A stretch of 64,000 bases of DNA from Sipunculus nudus. Taxonomy: Eukaryota; Annelida; Sipuncula; Golfingiida; Sipunculidae. The notes under the pieces are model-generated. The model did not search any database. It saw only the letters and a program-made list of their open reading frames with translations, and was not told where the DNA came from. How positions within the stretch are numbered: the first letter of the stretch is position 1; each line of letters begins with the position of its first letter. Location: contig CM049313.1 in assembly GCA_026874595.1 (NCBI GenBank), positions 24,796,008 through 24,860,007 of the forward strand. The letters are read 5' to 3'. The translations under genes and the position numbers were made by a program. Below, piece by piece: positions 1-10,701 of this stretch.

Positions 1-1044
1 ATCTCTTGTGGTAAAGCCCCAGACTCTTATGCCATTCCTGCTGAAATATACGACGCCGGCGGACCCATATTGACACAGAAACTCCCCGAGTTGTTCCTGT
101 CCTTTTGGGAGAAAAGTACTCTGCTACAAGAATTTAACAGACGCTTCCATTGTCCAACTATACAATAGCAAAGCAAACAGACCGAGCTGTGACAACCACA
201 GAGGGATTTCTTTGCTCAGCATTGCCAAAAAGATTCTTGCTAGATACACCTTAATCGCATCATTCTACGGTCTCCTACCAGGGAGTCGATGCGGTTTTTG
301 TACTGGCCGTGGTACTGTTGAGATGGTCTTTGCCGCTCGTCAACTCCAAGAGAAATGCAAAGAATAATACCTTGACCTGTACATCACATTTGTCGACCTA
401 ATAAAGTCATTCGACACTATCAGCCTTGACGGACTCTGGAAGATCATGGCCAAGTTTGGATGTCCTGACCGTTTATCACCTTCATAAACCAATGTTACGA
501 TGGCATGATGGGGCGCGTCTTCGATGATGGTAAGGCATCTTCCGACTTTCCTGTAAGCAACGGCATAAAACAAGGCTGCGTTCTAGCTCCAGCATTAGTC
601 AGCATGATGTTTTCTGCTATGCTAATAGATGCTTTTAACAAGGATGATCTGGAGTCGGTGTTAGATACCGGACAGATGGGAAACTCCTCAATCGCAGAAG
701 ACTGAATGCCGTCAAGAAAGTCAGGAAAACTGTCATCCGTACTTGCTTTTTTGAAGACTGCGCCCTGAATGCATCTTCAGAATCAGACATGCAGCACAAC
801 ATGAACAAGTTCACTCTTGTATGTGACAACTTCGGGCTTACCATCAGCAAAAAAAAAGCCTGAAGCGATGCATCAACCAGCACCAGGAAAGCAATATGAT
901 GAACCCTCCATCATGGTGCATGGATCATATCTGAACATGTTGGACAAATTCACATATCCGGGGAGCACATTGTCAAAGACAGCAAACATAGATGACGAGG
1001 TCAACAGCAGAGCAGCAAAAGCCAGCATTGCGTACGTTATTTAA
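1..1044 (+). pseudogene. Decayed LINE reverse transcriptase fragment
   Basis: Non-LTR retrotransposon ORF2 remnant, cut by the left window edge. Frame 1 opens with a block reading GKAPDSYAIPAEIY, typical of the start of the RT domain in this LINE type. It is followed by fragments resembling the RT palm (a VDLIKSFDT-like stretch near 390-420, GIKQGCVLAP near 560-595) and a C-terminal part (MHQPAPGKQYDEP near 868-905, IDDEVNSRAAKAS near 988-1026). The catalytic F-x-D-D box near 745-765 reads FEDC, and several stops and frameshifts break the frame (for example a TAG at about 163), so it is dead. It lies in the opposite orientation to gene A, downstream of the last gene A exon seen, probably in an intron. 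Family assignment is by motif recognition only. Confidence 0.85.
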
Positions 1045-1170
1045 AGATGACCGAGCGCCCATAGACATATATCTTAAATATCCTTTGATTGGAACATGCC
1101 TCAGAAGCTATGTTGGATTTTTGCGACCTTATACTAATGGGCTCAGAGATTAGCGTAAAGAGGGTATTAC

Positions 1171-1231
1171 CTTTCATCACGGACTGTTATTAATGGTACA
1201 GACACATATGTAGATAACTGCACGGTTTCTG
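1171..1231 (-). CDS. STRA6-like: Gene A exon 9, candidate
   Basis: Acceptor CCCTGTAG and donor GTAATA flank 61 nt open in the phase left by exon 8 (ETVQLSTYVSVPLITVRDE). The position suits the loop before the next helix, but no residues are clearly conserved. Exons beyond this would be left of the window or beyond the LINE fragment. Confidence 0.4.
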
Positions 1232-4200
1232 CTACAGGGCCATTTAGAGTAAGTAAAAATTATGAAAAGACATGTAAAGCAATACTTACAACAACTCCGT
1301 CGGTAACAGGTGGACAAAATAGATCTAGCATAATATTCATAGCCAACCTGAAAGAAAATGTAAATACTCAGCATAAAGGAGTGACATTACCTTCACATTT
1401 ATCTTTTCATTTGACTAACGACAACCTTCTAAAACCAATCAACTAAAGGCAAAAACAATGATAATAATGAGAGAAAAAAATAAAATACTAACCATGTTGG
1501 CCATGCTACCAAAATCTTTTGTCACAGAATAACCGATTATCATGAGAATCCGTCCAGGTATTGCACTGATATACCTGCTAGCAAGCACTTGCGAAAACGT
1601 ATGAAGTCCGTACTGCTTATTGTACACATATACTAATATATTATAACTAAAAACGTGATATGTACATCACATTTGTTGCACCTCTTATCAGTTCATCCGA
1701 ATAAGCACATTCCGTGATAATATATGTAATGTGAAAAAAAATAACAGTGCAACAATCCTTACCGTTCTTCTCAGAATCTATATTTTGATAATCAGCCCAT
1801 AATGGTGTATACATTTGATGAAAACTCGCAGTTGTGCTAAATCCTCAGTCAATATATATTCCATTCATTTTGAGTTTACAAAAAATGTGGGTTATGATGA
1901 CTTCAGATGATAACAATACTGATTTTATAACAACATTCATCATTAAATATATTTAAAATTTTGAAAGACAAAATAGTTCAAACTCGTTTACTGACCAGTA
2001 GAGCGTAAACAGGATGCCAATTATGTTGGCAGCGATGTTCTTCTTCATGTTGACACAGGCCAGCATCGGGTAGAAGGCCACAGCGACCATGAGCATGTTC
2101 AACATGTTCACAAAACCTGGCAAATAACAATTGTACAAGATTCAGTAACATCAGGTAGAAGGCCACAACGGTCATCTGGATATTATTAACAGTATTTGGT
2201 AACCATCGATCATTACATTTTACAAGCAAATGATGAAATCATTTATATTGCAACAAGTGAAATGTAAAGATGCATAAAATACAACTGCTATTGTCAATAA
2301 TTCATATCAATCTAATTACTATAAGGAACAGTTACCCTTTACATGAGCTACAGTTATATTTTCTACCTCGAGAGGAATTGTTGTGAACAAATTCACCCGC
2401 ATGTTACTGAGTACCAAAAAACAAAAAAATCCTGACATGAACCACCTGATTGTGGGATCCTTTTTACTGTTTGAACCTCCTCGCTTGAAAAAAATGGGAG
2501 GTTTATGACTTTCAGGCATGCATACATAACTAAAATGGCTTTTCTCCTTTTCTACCTAGACTGCAGGTGCAACGCTTAATGGCACCACCTTTTAGTTGTG
2601 TAGCACACGCGTTCGCTTGCGCGTTTGGAAATTGTGCGTCCATTGTGCGCAACACTGTTTCATCATGTGGACTACCTGAAGGTACGCCATAAAAATCTCG
2701 AGACACATACACACACGAACCCGAATGAACGCATACTCTCCTGGTGGAGGCAATAAACCCGTAAAATTCGGTGCTCATGGCCCAAACGATTCCTGTTATG
2801 TTAGTTACATAACCGAATGACAGGTATAACATTATGCATAATACAATATGCATGTTGTTACGGAACCTAATATAAACAGATCACGTATGCGTGATGAACA
2901 CAAATTTTGTAATGGAGATAAAAAAAAATCAGATTCTGTAACACTAGGCAGTGTGAAATGTCTAGGGGTATGAATAAAGAAGTCAGTGGTTTTTTGTTAA
3001 CAAATAACTATAATTTATTCTTAAAACAACCCTAACATTACAGTACACTAAATCAATACAACTATACAGTAAAACAGCGGTATAACAACAAATCAATACA
3101 ATCGCACAGAAAAATAAACAATGTGCACAGTACCTGGATACCAACACCGTCACAACGATAAGTTCTTTAAATGTATACTCTCGGAGAATGACAGTCCCAT
3201 GTAAAGCTCTTGTAACAATCCAGAAAGTAAACTGAAGTCCAAAATAAAAGCTATAATTGCCGCACTGGTCGGATAAGGTCCTAGAAACTGACACACGCTT
3301 TTGCGTCCGCTAGAAATCTTCTCTGCTGCTCTCTCCCTCGGCTCTAAAACACAGCTCCTTTATACTTAATCACCTCAAGCCGAGAAGCTTCCACTCTAGA
3401 ACATTCGAAGAATAATTCATTTTACACGCTAAGCACGCGTCACAGGAATCATCTAGAAAAACATCGCCGTGCCTCTACACACCGCGGTGTACTCGTTAGC
3501 TCTCCCCAAGCTAGCATGACAACAAGAGTTCAACCAGTACGGATTAAACCGAAAATGTAACAAGCGGCCAGGCAAGAAAGTCCCACAACACGAGCCAAGC
3601 CCGTGTCACACAACAAAAAGAGCACCTGTAACAATGTATACACACAAGTGAAATCATCAATATCAACTAATCAAGGTTTGGTATAAAACATTTAATAATT
3701 CATCACAACATAATTATCATTTGTCTAAGGAATTGTTATTCATGATATCAAATTGTAAGAGTAATATTTTCTAACTGGAAAAAAGTGGAAAATAGATCAA
3801 CACAGGTGAATCCACCTGCAGCCTACATACAAATGCTAGTCACAAATAAACTTTACTCTATAATTATCAGCTAATATTTAAAGCCGTTCCTGGGATATTT
3901 ATTAACAGAAATCAGATTAGTATACTACATTTGTATAGCACTATAGTTTCTGTGTTTTAAAATATGGTTATATTGTTACTGTTTTATTATCTGAAGATTT
4001 TGGCGTCGATTATGATATTTAAAAAAAAGATTGATAATAATATTTCTGAGACAGAAAGAAAAAACACTACATGTGTAGTGAAATCAATCGCCTCACAACC
4101 CAGGGAAAGTTCAACCGATTTTGTTTAAACATTGCAGGCTAATAGTCACAAAGGTGTAGATAAGGCACATAATTAAAAACTCAGATGTCATATATATTAC

Positions 4201-7200
4201 AACAAATGAAATTAAAGTGTCCCTAAAACTGCCATTTGAATAAAACAACAAAATACTTGCTCAGCAGCCTTGAACATTAAGAAGAGTGCTCAGTATTAGT
4301 TTTGGCTCTGTGGCTCGCAGATTTTAGTTCACTGATCTAATTACTGTTTCAATGGTGATTTTTCAAGAAAATTCATGGATTTTAATTTTAAATATTCCAG
4401 GTCTAACGGTTACAACTTGTGCCATGTTTACAGACAGGCAGCGGGAATACTGAGTAGACAGGCCACGGAAGAAGAACAATCGGCAAAGCTGAGGTAACTG
4501 AGCTAAATCTAATTGACTTAGATAATCAAGTTAACCTTTGTACTCACTAGACACCCAGCTAAATTTTTCGCCCCAATATTCTTGTTGTTTCAGTGTGACA
4601 GGGACTGGATCGTACACCTTCTGTCCTAGGAACATTTTCAACGCTTGATACGCCAAAAGCACAAAAACAAAAGAATACGCCCATATTCTCTCTCGGCCAT
4701 CAATGAAGTTGACAGGACTACAATGAAACATATCAAATTTATTCATAACTTTGGTACATAGGACAGATTTGTACATATATACAAATATTGATATCACTGT
4801 TGTATAATTATATATTAATATTACTCTTGTTAGCAGGTAAGCTATCGAAAGCTCTACATTTAAACTTACATACACATATGTTCATGACATTCATAAGAAA
4901 CGCTTAAATGTTCATGCAGTCTAGATCCATATACTAAACATTGATATAAAAACACACTTTTGGATCTGAACATGACATGCAACCCAGGATCTCTATAGTT
5001 AAGCCTGGTGATGGTGTCATTTTAAGGAAAGTGATGTAGGGCTAAATCTGTTGTTTTATCTTAAGATATTTCTTTGTCGTCTTAAAGTGACAGTCTTCAT
5101 ACTCACATGACGACACCCGGGCGACGGAAACAAAGGTTTGGCCAGAGCGACTTTCTCTGTTTCATGAAACTAAGTACGATTAGGAAGAACAGCTGAAAAG
5201 AGATGAAACTATTAGTGCAAAAGAATGAATAAACATTTTATTTCTTGTTTGTCAATGGGCGTATTTGCTAATGACCAGTGGCGTCAATTTTTCTTCCAGG
5301 TAGGCGGGATGACTTTGTATATTTAAATACACACATATATATATATGCCTTTTTCAGCGTCTCTGAGTGACATATATTGAGTATATATATATACATGTAT
5401 ATATTTTATATGATTTTATATATATATATATTTAATCATATTTCAAATAATTATAATATTGAAATAGAAAATAAGTTATTTTGTAATTCAAAGCAAAGTT
5501 TAGATATAAATTTTTTTAGTAAATGAATCCAAATTCTTTAATATATATTTATTAATATATTTCATTGGCAATATTATAATATTATTCTCTGAAAGGGGGG
5601 GGATGATTACATTGGCCACCCCTCCTTGCCAAAAAATGTGGGGGTATATATACCCCCATCCCCCCTATATTGACGCCCCTGCTAATGACGTCACTTCTTT
5701 TAATCAATTTTACATCCATGACAATTATTGGTAAATCATGTGATTTAAGCAAAGGTACATTATCAATATTACTTACGGCAGCTGGCAAGCTAAACAGCAA
5801 GAATTCATTATCAAGAGACAGGGTTTGATCACAAAGTTGTTCAGTGCCCATTGAAGCAGAGGGTGAAACTGTCGTGTAGACCATACTGAAATAATAGAAT
5901 GGTCAATGACATTATTGACGGAAGAAGTTGATTGTAGTTTCAAAAAAATTCAAAGACTTATTCGTGAAATTCAGGAAACAGACGCCATAGTGTTTCGCTG
6001 ATTCAAGGTCTTCAGCAGACTTGGTACTCTGTGCATGTAATCTCAGTGTTATACGTGTCGGGCAGAATCTTAACAATATATATCCTTGTTCCTCCAGTGG
6101 AGTTCGCCGGGTATCTGCAAGAAGCAGTGCGTTGTTTGGATTCTGAAGCAGGAGGTTTTTAAATTACTAACAGCTTCACATTGCATGTCCATTACCTTAA
6201 TCTAATCTCGATATACGGTGGCATTTGCATGTCTATGACAAGGAACTTCTGTGAGGTAACCACGAATTCTCCCAATATAACACACCTAGTTGTATACTTA
6301 AATAGGAAATCCTTGTGTTATGAACATTCGCACACAGTGATAAACAATGGGACAACGAAAAAATGGTGCTGGAAAGTGTCGGTTACAAGCTCGGATGCAG
6401 CTCGCCATACTTCATGTTTAATATAAAACGAAAAAAATGTGGCTTCCGATATTGAAGAAAACCGGGCATAGTTTCCTCCCTTTGCCATTACAATGATTAA
6501 CATACAAATTGTTTTTCATTAGGTGAACAGTTTGCCCGTCGTCCAGTGGTGGGGCACAGGGGTCAAAGCCGGGACAGCGTGGGTTCGAATTTCAATCCGA
6601 GGCGTTGAGACTTTTTTCACGGTCGGCCCTCGCCCAGGGTAAGCGCTCTGCAGGCTTAATGGGGCGACTGTTCCCAACAGTCGTGTTTCACTCACAAACG
6701 AGTGCGCCTTTCGGGGGTCCCTCGGTGTTATGACCAAACAGTGGGGTCATCTATAATATCCGCAGAAACGGTACACCGAGCCTGGGTAACACCAGGATAA
6801 TCGCATGTAAGCACGTGTCACGTTATCCGAAACCGGAATTGAATTCTACAATGTTCATAGTACGTAGTTACGCAAGCATTAAATGAATTTAGGCGGGTGC
6901 CTCCGCAAGGTTTTAATCAGTACTCTTAATTCACAACGAATTTCCAACTGGGTTTTCCCCTACATTTTGTTCATGGAATTTTTTTTAATACTGAAACTGA
7001 CCACTCAATTTTTATGGACTACAGTTACCTGTGGATGTAATTAAACACAGCTGCTCCAGTGGTGGCATTTGATATCAACTCAAGTTCAGTTGTGTTGAAG
7101 GCAGACGTAACCCAGTCCTTGACATCTGAAGAAAGGTCAGCAAATCCCTGCAGCTCCCGCTCAAAGTAACTCAACCGGAAGGTGTTGTTCCATGTGTCAA

Positions 7201-7264
7201 AGTCATCCGGTAGGTGGCGGAAAAATTCAGTAAGGTTCTTAGCCATGATGAGCCCGTGAATGGA
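1171..7264 (-). CDS. STRA6-like: STRA6-like receptor gene A, N-terminal half (multi-exon, partial)
   Basis: Multipass membrane protein related to vertebrate STRA6, the plasma-membrane receptor that takes up retinol from retinol-binding protein; the ligand in invertebrates is not established. Seven to nine exons are visible: 7029-7264, 5777-5885, 5107-5192, 4548-4717, 1996-2116, 1763-1836, 1493-1587, 1290-1347 and possibly 1171-1231. With these boundaries the splice phases are mutually consistent. Diagnostic stretches are KQRKSLWPNLCFRRPGVV followed by PVNFIDGRERIW, matching human STRA6 just after its first membrane helix, and FYPMLACVNMKKNIAANIIG, matching the helix with the YYPLAAC motif. 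The N-terminus has no evident signal peptide and holds several N-x-S/T sites (NLT, NNT, NTT, NAT), fitting an extracellular N-terminus. The C-terminal half lies beyond base 1. Introns host an LTR, a MITE and a SINE. Confidence 0.85.
1290..1347 (-). CDS. STRA6-like: Gene A exon 8 (cytosolic loop)
   Basis: Canonical TTTCTTTCAG acceptor and GTAAGT donor. It encodes VGYEYYARSILSTCYRRSC, resembling the human SSYSEEYLRNLLCRK segment. Phase 0 at entry follows exon 7; one base is left over at exit. Confidence 0.75.
1493..1587 (-). CDS. STRA6-like: Gene A exon 7 (helix)
   Basis: Donor GTTAGT after AACATG is clear. The frame reads LASRYISAIPGRILMIIGYS and ends KDFGSMANM, a hydrophobic segment at the place of the human YYSLLASLPLLLGLGF helix. 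The acceptor at 1588 (CGCAAG) is phase-compatible with exon 6 but weak; CAATAAGCAG at about 1618 is an alternative that would need a different upstream phase. Confidence 0.6.
1763..1836 (-). CDS. STRA6-like: Gene A exon 6, candidate (short loop exon)
   Basis: Strong donor GTAAGG after GAGAAGAACG and acceptor GATTTAG. The one open frame reads TTASFHQMYTPLWADYQNID and is in phase with exon 5 if the GTCAGT donor is used. The position corresponds to the short variable loop in human STRA6 between the AHLGVQVW helix and the next helix. There is no clear residue conservation, so this is a phase- and position-based call. Confidence 0.55.
1996..2116 (-). CDS. STRA6-like: Gene A exon 5 (helix with FYPMLAC motif)
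   Basis: Acceptor ATTTGCCAG at 2117. It encodes FVNMLNMLMVAVAFYPMLAC, then VNMKKNIAANIIGILFTLY, matching the human LFYYAALYYPLAAC region. I chose donor GTCAGT (after TACTG), which keeps phase with the next candidate exon; GTAAAC four bases further on is an alternative donor (exon start 1992). A decayed copy of part of this exon lies in the intron immediately upstream (about 2137-2195). Confidence 0.85.
2137..2195 (-). pseudogene. Decayed partial copy of gene A exon 5
   Basis: In the intron just upstream of the exon 5 acceptor, the minus strand reads VNNIQMTVVAFYLML where exon 5 reads VNMLNMLMVAVAFYPML. The block GTGGCCTTCTACC is identical in both, with close similarity for about 10 bases on each side. 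An AG (ATCCAG) precedes the copied part. It looks like an old partial duplication of the exon start. Confidence 0.6.
2937..3633 (-). mobile_element. Probable solo LTR in a gene A intron
   Basis: On the minus strand the block begins TGTTACAGG and ends GTGTTACA (TG...CA). It has a TATA-type box (GTATAAAGGAGC, about 3345-3356) and a polyadenylation signal (AATAAA, about 3012-3017) about 75 bp before the 3' end. This is the U3-R-U5 order of an LTR, in the same sense as gene A. There is no internal region or second LTR. The flanking 5-mers (gattc and atgta) do not match, so a target duplication is not confirmed. Confidence 0.55.
3634..4547. other. Gene A intron, no further feature seen
   Basis: AT-rich intronic sequence between exon 4 and the solo LTR. 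I see no exon, tandem repeat or recognisable transposon in it. Confidence 0.6.
4548..4717 (-). CDS. STRA6-like: Gene A exon 4 (PVNFIDG motif and next helix)
   Basis: Acceptor CATTGTAG, donor GTGAGT. It encodes PVNFIDGRERIWAYSFVFVL and continues through LLAYQALKMFLG, aligning with human PVDFLAGDR plus the following helix. It then has a polar loop (QKVYDPVPVTLKQQEYWGEK). It ends with one leftover base (A) completed by GT of the next exon to Ser. Confidence 0.92.
5107..5192 (-). CDS. STRA6-like: Gene A exon 3 (helix 1 and conserved LWP motif)
   Basis: Acceptor CTTTTCAG, donor GTGAGT. It encodes LFFLIVLSFMKQRKSLWPN and then LCFRRPGVV. The LWPxxxxxRPG pattern right after helix 1 is the strongest STRA6-family signature in gene A (human: LWPDCVRGRPG). 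The exon ends in phase 2 (AT), joining a T to give Ile. Confidence 0.92.
5276..5681. mobile_element. hAT-type MITE with 8-bp target duplication
   Basis: A 406-bp element between gene A exons 2 and 3. The ends are CAGTGGCGTCAAT and, inverted, CAGGGGCGTCAAT. It is flanked on both sides by the identical 8-mer CTAATGAC (5268-5275 and 5682-5689). CAG[T/G]GGCG termini and 8-bp duplications are the signature of the hAT superfamily. The interior is AT-rich with TA runs (about 5330-5435) and no coding capacity. Near its right end is a perfect 20-nt palindrome (5639-5658, five G, TATATATA core, five C). Confidence 0.88.
5777..5885 (-). CDS. STRA6-like: Gene A exon 2 (end of ectodomain, start of helix 1)
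   Basis: Acceptor TTATTTCAG at 5886, donor GTAAGT ending GCTGCC at 5777. It encodes MVYTTVSPSASMGTEQLCDQ and ends FLLFSLPAA, the beginning of the first transmembrane helix, which continues directly into the next exon in phase 0. Confidence 0.8.
6530..6755 (+). mobile_element. tRNA-derived SINE, candidate
   Basis: Between gene A exons 1 and 2. An A-box-like CGTCCAGTGGTGGGGC near 6540 and a B-box GGTTCGAATTTC near 6582-6593 are spaced as in a tRNA-type RNA polymerase III promoter. A GC-richer body follows that differs from the AT-rich surroundings. No poly-A tail or target duplication was delimited, so the ends are approximate. Confidence 0.5.
7029..7264 (-). CDS. STRA6-like: Gene A exon 1 of those seen (extracellular N-terminus)
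   Basis: Acceptor AACAG at 7265-7269 (minus strand) and donor GTAACT after CCACAG. The likely start is the ATG at 7244-7246, giving MAKNLTEFFRHLPDDFDTWN onward. The 18 nt between acceptor and ATG are open in the same frame (SIHGLI), so an upstream coding exon is also possible. The segment carries four potential N-glycosylation sites and no hydrophobic helix, as expected for the extracellular N-terminus. The exon ends in phase 2 (AG), completed by the T of the next exon. It has little sequence identity to vertebrate STRA6, whose N-terminus is variable; assignment rests on phase and position. Confidence 0.7.
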
Positions 7265-8402
7265 CTGTTAAATAAAGAGACCTGTCCACTTAGATAAAGA
7301 TTCAATTGCAGCTGATATATTAAATGTTCACCACCCCCGCTCCCGGGGTAGGTTTTAGACCCCAATCGATCCCTGCCTGGAGGTGTCCAATATACCTTTA
7401 CAAATGTTTCTGATCATATAAATAAGGCAATCGTCCTAAAATTATATTAAAAAATTAGTTTTTACTTTTAGTCGCGGAGAAAAAGCATCCATGTATTAGT
7501 TGTAATTTCCGCAATGTATAATTTGGCAAGTTTATGGCCTCATTATAATTTTCAAAGCATTAACCAATCAATTATTATTTTGCAAACATCTTGCAAACAA
7601 ACTAATTCTGAGGCCATATACGCGTACCTCTACTAATATGTTCTCAAAACCTGATATTAGCACATGTATTATTCATACAGAAAGTATCTTGTAAGATTTG
7701 GATATAAGCCACGTTATATACTTTCTGTAGGATGATGTGAATTACCGTTATCAGTCAAGGAAATGTGCATATCATTAAATATAGAGAAAGCCTGCAATTC
7801 CTCGTATATTAAAAGAATGTCTTAAATTGACTGAAGTATAATATGTTATAATTTGGTACAATTCATAAGTTTAAGAAAACAAAAATTACAAGATGAATAC
7901 AAAAAAAATATTCTCCTTAGTTGCAGTAAACCAACACGTCCACTCAACCCCTCCTCAACGCCCACTCAGCCCCTCCTCAATGTTTGTCCCTGCGAACAGA
8001 GACTGCTCAGAACTATCTATTAAACAAAACAATATATTTAGTACGTCAATTTAAGCATGCAACCTTTATATAAACTTCATAAATGGACATTTTTAGATTT
8101 GAGAATAAAATAAGGATTTTTAATTAGGGCCAACTCCAAGCAGAGTATTATGAAAATAATGTTTGTATACCGTCATTAGTCACGTTGTATGAACTAAATG
8201 TAACATATTATTATAAGAAGAGAAATGATTATGAAGACAGCTAAACATGTACTTCATACAATTCTGTTGTTTTTATTTTTACATAAACAAATCAATGCAG
8301 TTAAACTGCTCAAGCGCCTAAAATCACCGATTTTCCAGACATTTCTATATCTTCCTCTCCAAAGGGGCTGCCCCCCCCCCCCCCCCCCCCCTTCCCCGGC
8401 TG
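7265..8402. other. Upstream of gene A exon 1, no gene seen
   Basis: AT-rich sequence with a short GC-rich patch near 7325-7385, a small direct duplication of CCACTCARCCCCTCCTCAA near 7938-7980, and a run of about 22 C at 8369-8390. No exon or promoter element is convincing. Confidence 0.5.
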
Positions 8403-8405
8403 TTA

Positions 8406-10698
8406 TGCCCGTGTCACTGTCACGAGTTAAAAATAAGGCTTCGTATTACCACGAGTGCGAGTGAGTTAAGGCTCGCCGAAAATACCACCAATTTGTCTTG
8501 GTCTTTGATGATGGAAACATCAGTACTACTCCTGTTCGGGTTCTGTTCCACAATGACACGACACTAGTACGGTCATCGTCTATTTAGCATGAATTTTATC
8601 GACATTTGTTCGGGCTGTATACGAAATTTCTCGAAAACTGAAGGCTTTTTAAGGACAAAGTACGAATTTAGGCGAGCCTAGGCGAGTATCGTCAACAATA
8701 CATTACAGAATAAACCGAAACAGAAGAAGGAGAGATCGTAGAAGGTAAAGGGTCAGACCCTTGATCCGGAGACGAAAAGACTTTGGACACTAAGACCGTC
8801 CTATGCATTAACTTGAGACCGAAGATAAACAGTCCTTCATAAATTTCTTAGGAATCCATCTGAGATGTTCCAAGAAATGGAGCAGACGCTTTCTGAGAGG
8901 TTGACCAAGAAGGACACATGGTACCGAGAGGCTCTGAAACCTAGCCTTAACTTTGCTTTCACACTCCGATACTAGGCTTCCGGAGAGAGCTACAAGAGTC
9001 TAATGTACAGCTTCAGAGTGCCAAACAACACCGTCTCCCAATTTTGTACAGACGTTTGTAAGAACATCATCAGTGAGTACAGTGATGTAGTGGTATCATG
9101 TCCTGTTACTTAAAAAATGGACAACAGTTTGGTAATCGATGGAATTTCCATTATGTGCTGGGAGCAATAGAATGGAAGCACATTGCAATCAAAGCTCCGA
9201 GAAACAGTGGATCTTTGTATTTTAATTGCAAAGGTTTCTCCTCATTTGTGATGCTTGGTCTTATCGATGCTGACTACAAGTTTCTCTGGGTAGACATTGA
9301 AGCTATTGATCAGCATCAAATTCCAAGAATCCGAGCCTCTGCCTCATGCTGACGTGCACACGCCCTATTTTCTGTTGGGGACGACGCCTTTGCTCTGAGG
9401 ACGTGGGTGATAAAACCATATGCAAAACGCAACTTATCACATAAAGAACGCATTTTCAATTACAGGCTGTGTAGTTACAGGAGAGTAGTGGAGAATTGGT
9501 ATATTGGCCAATCCCTTTCAGTGCCTAGTGTCCATCATGTGCCAAACGCCGGACACAGTGAAAACCATCACAGTGGCATGTAGTCCGCCACGTACGGATT
9601 CCATTTATCTGTGATATGGAGTCCGACCGTCTGGCTGTGAAAGTTCACCCTGCCGTTCATGGAAGGATCTGTAACATGAATTACAACTGCTTGTTGTGCG
9701 ATAGAGAAACAATCTTGTATTTATATATAGAAATAATTTTTTTATGTATCAAATTAAATCGATATATCACCTTTATGTGAGCCTGTAAATGTTTTTTATC
9801 CTTTGAACTGCCGGGGTTCAGATGTTGCATGCCAACTGGACACCGCCGGAAAAGGAATTACATGCAAATTAGGTGGGCAATCTATGCAAAAGATGAATTC
9901 AGGGGGGCTTTTCCCAGGAATGCCAGTGCCGTGCACTAGGATAGACCATATTTTCATAAGCATCCTGCCCATCATACATCGCTTGTTGTCAATGATGCTA
10001 AATTCCTATTGGTTGTTCCAACCGGAAAGCGCCATCGGCCAGACGGAGACGATGCAATATCTGACTTCATCCAGAGTAAGTGCCCATACTTTGTTAATGC
10101 TGATCATCCAGCAAAAGTTTTGGTCCCAATGGAGTCTAAGCATCTGTAACAATTATAATATGTTGGGTTTGTTTGGTGTCCTCACGCTTCACAAGGCATA
10201 TACGTGTCTGAGGGTCTGTACGAATCCGTACAAACTTAGATAGTATAGACCAATTTTTGGATACAATCCGGTTGCAAATGAAGATGCCGGCCTTGTGTTT
10301 ATTTATAAAAACAAGTAACTGACAAGCATTATTTACTAGTTAAGCGCCTAGAAAAGGGTAGGGATGTTTTATATAGATGATTGAAAACTGTTTAAGCCAA
10401 AATTTGTACCAACAATTATTCAAGCGCCTGTATACAAACTAGCTGCATGTCAAGCATAGATTGTGTTCATGTCTTCCAATCTCGCAGCTTAACTTGTGGC
10501 GTCCCCGGCGACTTTTTCCCACGCAAGAATCGGCGACAAGCGACGGTATGTCTACCACATGTATTCGAGTTTGGGCGACACGGCCCAACATGTGTTCGAA
10601 ATATGTACGAAACGAAAACTCGCACGAGAATATTTTGGGTTCGAGTCATATTCGACACCTGACAAGTTGGCCAAACTCGTGACAGTATGACACGGCCT
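8406..10698 (+). mobile_element. PIF/Harbinger DNA transposon, decayed
   Basis: A 2.29-kb element. Left end TGCCCGTGTCACTGTCACGAG and right end (inverted) AGGCCGTGTCATACTGTCAC share most positions. Both sides are flanked by TTA (8403-8405 and 10699-10701), the 3-bp TWA target duplication of PIF/Harbinger elements. The interior carries a broken HARBI1-like transposase (8860-9650). The second, Myb/SANT-type ORF found in complete Harbingers was not recognised in the rest (9700-10670). Confidence 0.8.
8860..9650 (+). pseudogene. HARBI1-like transposase pseudogene
   Basis: DDE nuclease of the PIF/Harbinger family, inactive. The N-terminal part reads MFQEMEQTLSERLTKKDTWY and later TLRY and NTVSQFC segments. 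The catalytic core in 9098-9350 holds WNFHYVLGAIEWKHIAIKAP followed by SGSLYFNCKGFSSFVMLGLI and DADYKFLWVD. The family normally has GAxDGKH where this reads GAIEWKH, so the first catalytic aspartate appears lost. After a frameshift, PYFLLGDDAFALRTWVIKPY and KERIFNYRLCSYRRVVEN follow near 9360-9500. Stops and frameshifts separate the blocks. Confidence 0.85.
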
Positions 10699-10701
10699 TT
10701 A

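Noticed and set aside
2530-2853. 107-residue minus-strand ORF
   Set aside because: No recognisable domain or splice sites in phase with gene A exons; probably a chance ORF in an intron.
6540-6600. Functional tRNA gene
   Set aside because: A and B boxes are present but no full cloverleaf with acceptor pairing; better explained as a SINE head.
8369-8390. Long C runs here, at 15837-15852 and at 51926-51942
   Set aside because: Homopolymer tracts near transposon edges; possibly of uncertain length in the assembly, with no further signal.
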